From UBA1361 sp041656375 (lineage in GTDB: Bacteria > Bacillota_I > Bacilli_A > RFN20 > CAG-826), in NCBI GenBank assembly GCA_964410505.1, contig CAYPGR010000003.1:1-64000 (forward strand): a stretch of DNA of 64,000 nt, read 5' to 3'. A model generated the notes under the pieces. That model did no database searches and was not told the DNA's origin. It saw nothing but the letters and a program-made list of their open reading frames with translations. Made by a program: the position numbers and the translations under genes. This document shows, one piece after another, positions 51,840 to 59,592 of this stretch. Numbering within the stretch: the stretch's first letter is position 1; each line of letters starts with the position of its first letter.

Positions 51840-53129
51840 ATGAACCGAAAAAAGAATGTATCTTTGTTACTTTTAAGTGCTCTCCTTTTTAGTGGATGCA
51901 CCCCTGAAGGCACTACGTCACTTCCAAGTAGCGAAGCACCGACAAGTCTTGAGACAACATCCGTGACAAGTGAAGGACCGCTTCTTTATCCGCTTGTCGA
52001 ATTTAGAGCAATCTTGCCCTTTGAAAAACCTGAAGGCGCGACCATTCGTATTGTCGGAAACTTCACCGCTTGGGATCCCTTTAGTGGGATTGCCCTAAGT
52101 CATCTTAAGGACAATACGTACTATGTGATTCACCCCTTTGAAGAAAGTAGTGTTGGCTCTAAAATCTCTTATAAATTTGTTCTCATCTATGACGATCAAC
52201 CACCCGGCACCGGGTTTGATAACGAAGAAGTCGATAGTGCAGGACTAAGAATGAATAACCGTGAATTAACCCTGACAGCCGGCAAATCACGGATTGATGC
52301 CAAAATTGGAGGATTTAAAGGAATGGGAAAAGGAACGGTGACCCGCGGTGAACTTGTAAAAGTTGTCCTTGATATGCCACAATTCAGTGATGGCCGGAAG
52401 CGGACGATTCGCATCTGGTTACCAGATGGCTATGAGGCCGCAGACAAAGCCACAAAATATCCGGTCTTATACATGCATGACGGGCAAAACCTATTTGATC
52501 AAAATACAAGTTTTGGTGAAGAATGGCAAATTGATGAAACGATTGGCACGATGATGGATAAAGGGTACGGTGGCACCATTGTGGTGGGGATTGATAATGG
52601 TCCTGAGCGGCTTAGTGAATACACACCAAGTGTCTTCCCGGTTCGGAAAGAAAATGAAGATTTAGGCATTACCGCAAAAGGTGATTTATACGCCGCCTTT
52701 GTCGTCAACACCGTGAAGCCTTATATTGATCAAAACTTTAATACCTTAACGGCTAAAGAACATACCGGGATTGGCGGCTCAAGCATGGGCGGGATTATTT
52801 CCTTCTTTATGGCCCTTGAGTATCAACATATTTTTGGTTATGGTCTGATCTTTAGTTCATCGTTCTGGGTCTATGAAGCAAATGCCCCCACAAACTTAAT
52901 TAACGAAAAAATAACGGACCCACTCAACGCCCCAAAACTTTACTTATATCACGGCAATGGGGAAGGAAGTTATACATACCTTAACACCCTTGCAAATGCC
53001 CTCAGTGATAAAGGCGTTGCAACGACGAAGTATACAACCTATCTAGGTCTAGGCCGTGATCACACCGAGCGGTCGTGGTCCTTAGAATTCCCGCGGGCAT
53101 ATCGCTGGCTAGTCGACTTTACGGGATAA
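51840..53129 (+). CDS. Lipoprotein alpha/beta-hydrolase (esterase D/Fes type) with starch-binding-like N-terminus
   Basis: 429 aa from ATG 51840, which gives a standard lipoprotein signal (lipobox LFSGC, Cys20); ATG 51834 is possible. Residues about 55-150 resemble a CBM20/CBM48 module (VEFRAILPFEKPEGATIRIVGNFTAWDPF). Residues about 180-425 form the PF00756-type hydrolase: RIWLPDGYEA, YMHDGQNLFD, nucleophile elbow GGSSMGG, and an Asp/His near GRDHTERSW. The family includes feruloyl/acetyl-xylan and enterobactin esterases. Here the starch-like module and neighbours suggest deacylation of a glycan, or hydrolysis of an ester on a starch-associated compound. The substrate is not known. Confidence 0.85.
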   Translation: MNRKKNVSLLLLSALLFSGCTPEGTTSLPSSEAPTSLETTSVTSEGPLLYPLVEFRAILPFEKPEGATIRIVGNFTAWDPFSGIALSHLKDNTYYVIHPFEESSVGSKISYKFVLIYDDQPPGTGFDNEEVDSAGLRMNNRELTLTAGKSRIDAKIGGFKGMGKGTVTRGELVKVVLDMPQFSDGRKRTIRIWLPDGYEAADKATKYPVLYMHDGQNLFDQNTSFGEEWQIDETIGTMMDKGYGGTIVVGIDNGPERLSEYTPSVFPVRKENEDLGITAKGDLYAAFVVNTVKPYIDQNFNTLTAKEHTGIGGSSMGGIISFFMALEYQHIFGYGLIFSSSFWVYEANAPTNLINEKITDPLNAPKLYLYHGNGEGSYTYLNTLANALSDKGVATTKYTTYLGLGRDHTERSWSLEFPRAYRWLVDFTG

Positions 53130-53150
53130 AGATTTAATCAGCTAAATGAA

Positions 53151-53188
53151 AAAGGTGCCTCTCATCACAGGGAGGCATCTTTATTTTT
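53151..53188. terminator. Bidirectional terminator, esterase / VOC gene
   Basis: AAAGGTGCCTC (53151-53161) pairs with GAGGCATCTTT (53172-53182), one G-U pair, followed by TTATTTTTT on plus. It serves converging genes. Confidence 0.78.
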
Positions 53189-53197
53189 TTGTTTTAA

Positions 53198-54046
53198 TTA
53201 TTCGTCTTTAATCAGGATGAGACTACCATTAAGATCATGGAACATCACATATTGGCCGTCACTTTGGAGTTTAACCCCGCTGGCGACGAGATGATTATAA
53301 AACTCAGTTTTGCGATCATTGGGGAGATGGAGATAATACCCAAATAATCCCGTAGCCTTTTTATTTTGGGGGAGGGGATCGTTACGCCACGTATTAAGAC
53401 CAATGTGATGGTGATAACCGCTGTCACTCGTAAAGATGGCTTGATCGCCATAGGCAAGCATCAACTTAAACCCAAGGGTATCGACGAAAAACTTCTTTGC
53501 TTTGGCGATGGAGGGGACATGAAGATGAATATGCCCCATAATCGTATCAATAGGGATATCTTTAAAGCCATTTGGATCGCGCTCTTCTAATAGGCGATTG
53601 ACGTCGAGGCGCCGGGTATCCATAAAGACCCCAGACCCCATCTTTTTCCATTCGGTATCAGGACGATCAACATAAATTTCAATGCCGTTTCCTTCGGGAT
53701 CTTCAAGATAGAGCGCTTCACTCACACTATGGTCACTCGCGCCAATAAATGTGTAGCCCCGTTCAACATAATGAAGTAAGAAAGTCGCAAGATCACGTCT
53801 CGTTGGTAATAAAAGCGCAAAGTGGTATAACCCGACGGTACCATTCATAACCGTGGCTTCGGGATCGAGTAATAGACTCACAAGCACCCGACCCGTACTC
53901 GTGCCCAAGTGAAGATAGGCGTCATCTTCTTTAATGATGGTGAGACCAAGGGCATCGGTATAATATTTAAGCATAGCTTCTTTATCTTTGGTGCGTAAAA
54001 TAACGCTTTCGACATACATGGTGTTTAAATTGTGATAGGGATACAT
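53198..54046 (-). CDS. VOC (vicinal oxygen chelate) two-domain protein, CatE/dioxygenase-like
   Basis: 282 aa from ATG 54046 (GAAGGAG upstream; a start at 54091 would lack a site). Two repeats of the beta-alpha-beta-beta-beta module are visible. Module 1 (about 8-125) starts YVESVILRTKD and has DPEGNGIEIYVD, the typical Glu ligand. Module 2 (about 165-282) starts MGHIHLHVPS and has the HHHIGLNTW metal-ligand strand. Matches the catechol-2,3-dioxygenase-like/glyoxalase group of Firmicutes; exact chemistry unknown. Monocistronic. Confidence 0.9.
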   Translation of the reverse strand: MYPYHNLNTMYVESVILRTKDKEAMLKYYTDALGLTIIKEDDAYLHLGTSTGRVLVSLLLDPEATVMNGTVGLYHFALLLPTRRDLATFLLHYVERGYTFIGASDHSVSEALYLEDPEGNGIEIYVDRPDTEWKKMGSGVFMDTRRLDVNRLLEERDPNGFKDIPIDTIMGHIHLHVPSIAKAKKFFVDTLGFKLMLAYGDQAIFTSDSGYHHHIGLNTWRNDPLPQNKKATGLFGYYLHLPNDRKTEFYNHLVASGVKLQSDGQYVMFHDLNGSLILIKDE

Positions 54047-54103
54047 ATTTTTTCTCCTTCTCTTTATGGGCCGTCCTATAAAGCACCCCAATTATAACAA
54101 AAG

Positions 54104-54139
54104 AAAAATGAGACCATGTCCCTAATGCCTATGGTCTCA
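54104..54139 (-). terminator. Terminator downstream of the Sel1-like gene
   Basis: TGAGACCAT (54110-54118 region) pairs with ATGGTCTCA (54131-54139). On minus it is followed by TTTTTCTTTT. It ends the 54222 transcript, upstream of the VOC gene. Confidence 0.8.
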
Positions 54140-54221
54140 CGTTTCTCTTCATCAAAATTGTTGGAATTGTATCGACTTATACGGCTAATACTTCAAGATA
54201 AGCCTGGATGTTTCGAATGGG

Positions 54222-54584
54222 CTACTTAGCGTCTTCTTCGTTACTTAAAGCATCGAGTTCAGCCTTTGCCTTTGTAAAACAAGCACGGACTTTATCGTGA
54301 TCACCATGAATAAAATAAAGATCACTTAGTAAATTTAAGATGTCATGATCTCCTTTTTCAAACGCGAGATCAAGATACTTCCGGGCCATATCATTATCAC
54401 CTTGAGTGGCGATACGATGGGTTAAGAGATACGCATAGACGTACTGGGCCCGTGGTAATCCTTCATCGGCTTTCTTTTTGGAAAAGGCGACATCGTCAGT
54501 TGAGATTTGGCGCGACTCGAGTCGATATTGGATGCTAAGCAACCGCCTCAATTCGACTAATTTGACATTACTAGATAAACTCAT
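54222..54584 (-). CDS. Small Sel1/TPR-like helical repeat protein
   Basis: 120 aa, no signal. Helical repeats of the Sel1 type are visible: GLPRAQYVYAYLLTHRI, then DNDMARKYLDLAFEKGDHDILNLLSDLYFIHGD, with the Ala/Leu/Tyr spacing of alpha-alpha repeats. It ends in a charged tail. Probably a protein-protein contact domain, partner unknown. GAGGG precedes the ATG. An inverted repeat GTTACA-N7-TGTAAC lies just upstream. Confidence 0.75.
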   Translation of the reverse strand: MSLSSNVKLVELRRLLSIQYRLESRQISTDDVAFSKKKADEGLPRAQYVYAYLLTHRIATQGDNDMARKYLDLAFEKGDHDILNLLSDLYFIHGDHDKVRACFTKAKAELDALSNEEDAK

Positions 54585-54598
54585 GTTCTTTCCCTCAG

Positions 54599-54617
54599 GT
54601 TACAAAAATGGTGTAAC
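54599..54617 (-). promoter_or_regulatory. Inverted repeat upstream of the Sel1-like gene
   Basis: GTTACA (54599-54604) and TGTAAC (54612-54617), 7 nt apart, lie about 15 nt before the start codon. This is a dimer-binding size for a transcription factor, or a short RNA hairpin that could hide the ribosome site. GTTAC half-sites recur at about 54659 and 54797. The remaining 54620-54829 is AT-rich with no gene. Confidence 0.35.
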
Positions 54618-54829
54618 TTTTCTTTCTTAATAATAGATACATTCTTTTTTTGCACTTTGTTACGAAATTATGCAATTTAACTAGTGATGGCGATGAACTC
54701 ACATCTTTTGCTATTGCCCTATCTTAACATGTTAAACGGATATATCCAAGGGAAAGGGGAAAACATCCGTTGATATGAATATTTTTCAACATTTTGGTTA
54801 CAAATGAATATCAATAATTAAAATATATT

Positions 54830-55180
54830 TTACTTAAACAAATAGTCTAGATTTTTCCCTTTGACGAGATCATCGATTAATTTATCACTATAGCGGATCT
54901 TTTGCATAATAGGATCGGTGATTGTATCAAGCTCAACACCGCAAATACTTCCTTTAATTCGTGAAGCATGGGGGTTAAAGTGACTCGCTTGATCATAAAA
55001 GTCATAAACCGTTATGTCTTCTTTTAAAAGGGTATCAATCCTGACTGGGTCATAACCCGTTAACCATGAAAGGAGGCGATAGACATCTTGCGCTTGATAA
55101 CCTTTCCGTTCTGCTTTCGCAATGTAAAGCAGGGCGATCTGGCTCATTTTCATGGTGTATATTTTGTGATTTTCTTTCAT
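54830..55180 (-). CDS. DUF2200 family protein
   Basis: 116 aa, normal length. Family landmarks: KIYTMKMSQIALLYIAKAERKG, LLSWLTGYD, the F...A..FNPHASRIKGSICGV block, and DPIMQKIRYSDKLIDDLVKGK. Function unknown. It starts 9 nt after the DUF1801 stop and is very likely cotranscribed with it. Confidence 0.9.
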   Translation of the reverse strand: MKENHKIYTMKMSQIALLYIAKAERKGYQAQDVYRLLSWLTGYDPVRIDTLLKEDITVYDFYDQASHFNPHASRIKGSICGVELDTITDPIMQKIRYSDKLIDDLVKGKNLDYLFK

Positions 55181-55189
55181 TCTTGATTC

Positions 55190-55594
55190 CTATAATTTGG
55201 TGATAAAAGAAAGCGATAAGGTATCTTTAATCGCCGCTTCCGTTAATGCTTTTAAAACCTCGAGATCAATGTCTTCAAGGCGATTGATGTAAAGACATCC
55301 CTTGCCGTGTTTATATTTTCCTAACGTATGAAGATTCTCAAACTTAGTAATATCATTACTTAGATATAAAGTAAGACCCTGTTTCCTACTTGCAAGACCA
55401 ATAAGGGGCATTTCACCCGAATGGCCACTTTCATAAACATAACGCAGCCGCCCAAACCCAATAATAGATCCCCATAGCTTTGGAGTCTCTTGAGTTAGTT
55501 TCGTAAAGAGGGCCACTAAATGAAAAATATCTTGACGCTTCTTCTCATCGATTGTTAAAAGAAAAGGACGAATATCGTGATTTGTAATTTCCAT
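55190..55594 (-). CDS. DUF1801 (YdhG-like) protein
   Basis: 134 aa. Marks of the family: WGSIIGFGRLRYVYESGHSGEMPLIGLASRKQGLTLYLS, LGKYKHGKGCLYINRLEDIDLEVL. A small soluble protein; members are sometimes annotated as iron-chaperone or unknown. TATAAT (minus; plus 55601-55606) ends 6 nt before the ATG and there is no ribosome site, so this mRNA is probably leaderless. Followed by DUF2200 in the same transcript. Confidence 0.9.
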   Translation of the reverse strand: MEITNHDIRPFLLTIDEKKRQDIFHLVALFTKLTQETPKLWGSIIGFGRLRYVYESGHSGEMPLIGLASRKQGLTLYLSNDITKFENLHTLGKYKHGKGCLYINRLEDIDLEVLKALTEAAIKDTLSLSFITKL

Positions 55595-55641
55595 AACTTT
55601 ATTATATCGGGCGCAGTCCGTGAATAATCATGCCACGCAAT

Positions 55642-55666
55642 AAAAAAACCACCCGGTGTGGGTGGT
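55642..55666 (-). terminator. Terminator of the AIM24 gene
   Basis: ACCACCC (55648-55654) pairs with GGGTGGT (55660-55666). On minus it is followed by TTTTTTTA. Confidence 0.88.
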
Positions 55667-55682
55667 ATGCTACATGTTGCGC

Positions 55683-56348
55683 TTAGCTCTTATGCGGAAT
55701 CCGTTTTAGTAATTCAAAAAATGGTGTTGATTGTAAATAGACTTTTCCTGGTCCAGTCACGACGGTATTAAAAAGACCTTCGCCACCAAAGAACATATTC
55801 TTGGCCCCTTTGATCATTTGAATATCCATTGTTACCGATGCGTCCATACCGGCAATATAACCCGTGGACACCACAAGCTTTTCGCCGGCTCGTAATTCTT
55901 TAACTGTTAATGAGCCATCAATTTCAATAAAAGCTTTTCCGTTTCCGGTTAGCTTTTGCATGATAAAACCTTCGCCACCAAAGAAGCCACTTCCAATCTT
56001 ACGTTGAAAGTAGATCGACAGATCAACGCCCTTTTGGGCAGCGAGGAATGAACTTTTTTGGGCAATAAAGCCTTGAGTCGGGGTAATATCAATCGCCAGT
56101 ATCGAACCAGGAAGGGCATTTGTAAGGGCAATCGTTCCGGCACCACCTTCTGGCGTAAATTCATTTAAGAAAAGTGATTCACCAGAGAAAAGACGGCCCA
56201 TGACTTTTCCAAATCCGCCCCCTTTTGTGGTCATCACCATATTTGGGCTCATCCAGCTCATTGCCCCGGCTTCGGTAATCAGCGTTTCACCCCGATTAAG
56301 GGTAATCGTCAAGACTGGTAGTTGTCCGCCATCAATTATGTATTCCAT
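55683..56348 (-). CDS. AIM24 family (TIGR00266) protein
   Basis: 221 aa from ATG 56348 (AAAGGAGG 9 nt upstream; an in-frame start at 56396 would overlap the gene before). It is a beta-rich single-domain protein rich in glycine. Features include GGQLPVLTITLNRGETLITEAGAMSWMS at the start, FSGESLFLNEFTPEGGAGT, GFIAQKSSFLAA and GAKNMFFGGEGLFNTVVTGPG. Family function is unknown (TRAP-like beta helix in structures). There is no signal peptide. The gene is 41 nt after a lipoprotein gene. Confidence 0.93.
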   Translation of the reverse strand: MEYIIDGGQLPVLTITLNRGETLITEAGAMSWMSPNMVMTTKGGGFGKVMGRLFSGESLFLNEFTPEGGAGTIALTNALPGSILAIDITPTQGFIAQKSSFLAAQKGVDLSIYFQRKIGSGFFGGEGFIMQKLTGNGKAFIEIDGSLTVKELRAGEKLVVSTGYIAGMDASVTMDIQMIKGAKNMFFGGEGLFNTVVTGPGKVYLQSTPFFELLKRIPHKS

Positions 56349-56388
56349 ATACTCTTGTTCCTCCTTTAGTATATTGATTGAGTTATTC

Positions 56389-57567
56389 TTAGGCACTAAT
56401 CCAGAAGTCCGTGTTCATAAAACCAGTATCTGGATCAATCCGGTAAAGGGTCGATAGGGTCGTGTTACTCACATAGAGCCAGTGATTAATGACCTGCACA
56501 TACATCGCATTCGTATATAGTTCATGCAGGAGACTTAAGGTAGCGGTCATGACATGATAGCGATATAAATTTTGCCCTTTAATAAAGTATACATATTCGC
56601 CATCACTGTTCATACTATGAATATCATCACCCTTACTTATTTCGACTAATTGTTGGTCCCCATTGTTATATAGGTATAAGGCCGTTTCCGTTCCTTTTCG
56701 TAAGAGTAAAGCAAAGGTTAAAACACTTGGTGAATCATTACTCACAGCGTAGAGATGGACCGCTTTCATTTCATCATAGCCAAATGGGGCCGCAGAAAAA
56801 TAAGTCATATTCGTTTTGCCCATAAATGAATCCGCCATCAAACTTAAGGTCGGACCATAGTTTTCAGTATAGATGACTTTGGTGTCCATGATATTGATGG
56901 TTGTGACATCCCGCATAAACTTAGTCGTTGCTTCTTTTTTGTCATGGTTATAGGTACCGATACCTAATACTGGTTCTTCACTATAATAGATCTTCTTCAT
57001 ATTGAGGAACACCGTCTTATAATAGCCATACACCGCACTGGTTTCATATTCATAAACAAGCGTTTTCTCTAACGTTGCAAGGTTGTAACGAAAAAGAAAT
57101 TGATTCGTCGTCGTGACATAATATAAATCATTATCAAGTAGACAAAGATTCCTAATATAGCCGGTATCATCATTCGTAAATAAAAGCGTTGTCTGATCCG
57201 TTGATGGTTGATACACATAAACTGACCGCCCGACAGCGTAATAATGAACCTTTGCTTTATGGTTAAAAACTGCAAGGCCACGATTATTGGCGTTTCCATT
57301 TGTATTACCGTAAGTCATGCTATTCGAGTGGAAAGCCTTCGTTTTATCTTTTAAGGTTACCACTTCACTCGTCGGGGTTGAAGTTTCAGTCGTAGTCTCA
57401 CTCATCACACTCGTGGATGCACTTGTGTCATGGTTAGTGGTTGTTGGATAGGCGGATGTGGTTTCGCTGAGGGAGTCCTCATCGTGACTACTGGATGGAT
57501 TATTCTTACAACTTACGAGCACTAAAAGTATTAGTAGAACATAAGTTGTGAGACGAGCCGGTCTCAT
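56389..57567 (-). CDS. Lipoprotein, beta-propeller-like (DUF5050 style)
   Basis: 392 aa. Lipobox VLVSC (Cys20) and a Ser/Thr-rich linker to about 75. The rest is a chain of short strand repeats with the pattern 'YYV....LYRYN..T...TLL' (DLYYVTTTNQFLFRYNLATLEKTLVYE; EYVYFIKGQNLYRYHVMTATLSLL; WLYVSNTTLSTLYRIDP), about 45 residues apart, typical of a six- or seven-bladed propeller. No catalytic motif; it may bind a ligand or partner outside the cell. AGGGGGA precedes the ATG, and a TATAAT -10 (minus) lies upstream. Confidence 0.75.
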   Translation of the reverse strand: MRPARLTTYVLLILLVLVSCKNNPSSSHDEDSLSETTSAYPTTTNHDTSASTSVMSETTTETSTPTSEVVTLKDKTKAFHSNSMTYGNTNGNANNRGLAVFNHKAKVHYYAVGRSVYVYQPSTDQTTLLFTNDDTGYIRNLCLLDNDLYYVTTTNQFLFRYNLATLEKTLVYEYETSAVYGYYKTVFLNMKKIYYSEEPVLGIGTYNHDKKEATTKFMRDVTTINIMDTKVIYTENYGPTLSLMADSFMGKTNMTYFSAAPFGYDEMKAVHLYAVSNDSPSVLTFALLLRKGTETALYLYNNGDQQLVEISKGDDIHSMNSDGEYVYFIKGQNLYRYHVMTATLSLLHELYTNAMYVQVINHWLYVSNTTLSTLYRIDPDTGFMNTDFWISA

Positions 57568-57766
57568 ATCCTATTCCCCCTTATATACTTAAATTATAGC
57601 ACTCCAAAATATATGGGTGTCGATCTATTAAACGGAGTTCGTAACAACATTACTCTCAAACCCTACTAAGACAAGTTTCTTTCCTCTAATGGTTAGAGAT
57701 ACTAAAAAGATAACATTACAAGTTCAAATAAAGCACTTGCTTACTATCCAGCCTGTAGAAGGCACC

Positions 57767-57787
57767 TCGCTTCGGCGAGTTTTTTTA
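57767..57787 (+). terminator. Orphan plus-strand terminator
   Basis: CTCGC-TTCG-GCGAG (57769-57782 region) is followed by seven T residues. Both nearby genes run on minus, and no plus-strand gene ends here. Either it ends an unannotated small RNA from about 57600-57760 or it insulates the region. The rest of 57568-57901 shows no ORF with a ribosome site. Confidence 0.7.
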
Positions 57788-57901
57788 ACTTACTTTCATT
57801 ATATCTTAGAGAGGTTTAAATAAATACATTAATTTAAAATGCATCTATTTTTGCCATATTAATCTTAAAGAATAATCAGATCATTTTTCGATAAGAGATC
57901 T

Positions 57902-59572
57902 TTATGCTTCACAAGTCGTACATACTTTTTCTTTATTGAATTGCTGAGCGGCGTTCGTACTATGTTGGTAATAGAGTGACTTCACACCATTCTCCCATGC
58001 AAAGATTAATAGAGCATTCATTTCTTTAGCGGACATTTTCGGATTAATCATCAAGTTTAACGATTGGCTTTGATCAATAAATTGTTGTCTAATCGCGGCT
58101 TGTTGAATCACACTATATTGATCAAGTTCACTAAAAGTTTTAAAGACTTCTTTTTCTAATTCACTTAAAAAATCAAGATGTTGAACCGAACCATCATGGT
58201 CACGAATATCATTCCATGTATCACGGTCATTTTTCCCTTTTCGTTCAAGCACTTCTTCTAAGAAAGGGTTCCGGATTGTCACTTTAGTCTTCGCCACATC
58301 TTTCACATAGATATTCGACCAGACTGGCTCGATACTTTGTGAGACTTGCCCAAGAATAAAGGCGGAGGAAGTGGTTGGGGCAACCGCCGTTAAAGTTGTA
58401 TTTCTGCGGCCATATCCTTTTAAGATTTCCGGTTCACCAAATAGGGAAGCAAGCTTTTGGGAAGCTAGGTGTGCTTTGTTGTTAATTTCTTTAAAGATCC
58501 TAGCGTTTAGTTTAGAGGCTTCTAAACTTTCAAAGGGAATCATTTTGGATTGAAGATATGAGTGCCATCCAAGCACCCCGAGGCCTAATGCCCGGTTTGC
58601 GACCGCAAAGTCATAAGCCCGGCGCATAAAGGAAAATGCTAAATTCTTTTCTTTTTCTTTAGCGTCCCGTAATGCTTCAAGTTTATGAATAAAGTCTGTC
58701 ATCACCGCATCAAGGAAAAAGATCATCGTTTCAACCGCGTCAGTATCTTTCCATTCATCAAAGTATAAAAGATTCATCGATGATAAGTTACACACAAAAG
58801 ACCACGCTTCGTGATTGGGTAAGGCAATCTCAGAACAAAGATTACTATGTGTAATTTTGAGTCCTTTATCTTTATAGACATCGACAGTCTCACGATTAAC
58901 GGTGTCAGTGAAGAAAATATAGGGATAACCGATTTCTACCCGCCTTTGGATGAGTTTCGCCCAGGTGGCTCGTTTTTTCATGTCTCCGGCAATCATTTCA
59001 CGCATCCAGTTATCAGAAACCGTCACCCCGTGCGTAATTTCTTGAATGGGATTCCCTTCGGTGCCAATTTGGAGGAACTCATCGATATCTTGATGGTCAA
59101 TTGGTAAGTAAGGGGCGAAGCGACCGCGTCTCGTTGATCCTTGGGACACGACATCAATAATCGTTTCAAATAACTTCATAAAATGAACCGCCCCAGATGA
59201 GGTGCCGTTATTAGTGATGACACCACCGCGAGGACGAAGATCACCAAAGTAACCTGACGTGCCGCCACCAAATTTAGACATCATCCCGACTTCACTTTGG
59301 GTATAAAGAATCGAGCCCATATTGTCACTGATATGTGAACCAAAGCAACTGATGGGTAATCCCTTATTCGTGCCAAAGTTAGACCAGACCGGTGACGATA
59401 GTGAATAATACCCTGCCTTCATGTATGAGATAAACTTATCTTTAAAACCACTGATCCCTAAAAGCTTTTCAGCATAAGTGGCAATATCTTCAATTCTTTG
59501 TTCAGGGGTCATTCCGGGCGCTAAGTAGCCCCGTGATAAAAACAACCGACTATTTTCATTTAACCAACGCAT
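57902..59572 (-). CDS. nrdA: Class I ribonucleotide reductase alpha subunit, lacking ATP-cone
   Basis: 556 aa. Reduces ribonucleotides to deoxyribonucleotides. Catalytic residues are visible: Cys76 (PISCFGS), the NxCxE triad Asn244, Cys246, Glu248 (SNLCSEI), and Cys261 (VCNLSSMNL). The radical-transfer Tyr pair is in SLYYQHS and a C-terminal redox pair is in CTTCEA. The protein starts directly in the catalytic domain with no N-terminal ATP-cone, shorter than E. coli NrdA (about 760 aa). The regulatory cone is on the beta subunit instead. Start ATG 59572 has GAGG 10 nt upstream, 20 nt after nrdB. No thioredoxin or glutaredoxin gene is nearby. Confidence 0.93.
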   Translation of the reverse strand: MRWLNENSRLFLSRGYLAPGMTPEQRIEDIATYAEKLLGISGFKDKFISYMKAGYYSLSSPVWSNFGTNKGLPISCFGSHISDNMGSILYTQSEVGMMSKFGGGTSGYFGDLRPRGGVITNNGTSSGAVHFMKLFETIIDVVSQGSTRRGRFAPYLPIDHQDIDEFLQIGTEGNPIQEITHGVTVSDNWMREMIAGDMKKRATWAKLIQRRVEIGYPYIFFTDTVNRETVDVYKDKGLKITHSNLCSEIALPNHEAWSFVCNLSSMNLLYFDEWKDTDAVETMIFFLDAVMTDFIHKLEALRDAKEKEKNLAFSFMRRAYDFAVANRALGLGVLGWHSYLQSKMIPFESLEASKLNARIFKEINNKAHLASQKLASLFGEPEILKGYGRRNTTLTAVAPTTSSAFILGQVSQSIEPVWSNIYVKDVAKTKVTIRNPFLEEVLERKGKNDRDTWNDIRDHDGSVQHLDFLSELEKEVFKTFSELDQYSVIQQAAIRQQFIDQSQSLNLMINPKMSAKEMNALLIFAWENGVKSLYYQHSTNAAQQFNKEKVCTTCEA

Positions 59573-59592
59573 GATTACTCATCCTCTTTTCT

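Noticed and set aside
57600..57790. T-box riboswitch or short ORF from ATG near 57687
   Set aside because: There is no AGGGTGG-type T-box element, no downstream aminoacyl-tRNA synthetase or amino acid gene, and no ribosome site before the ATG.
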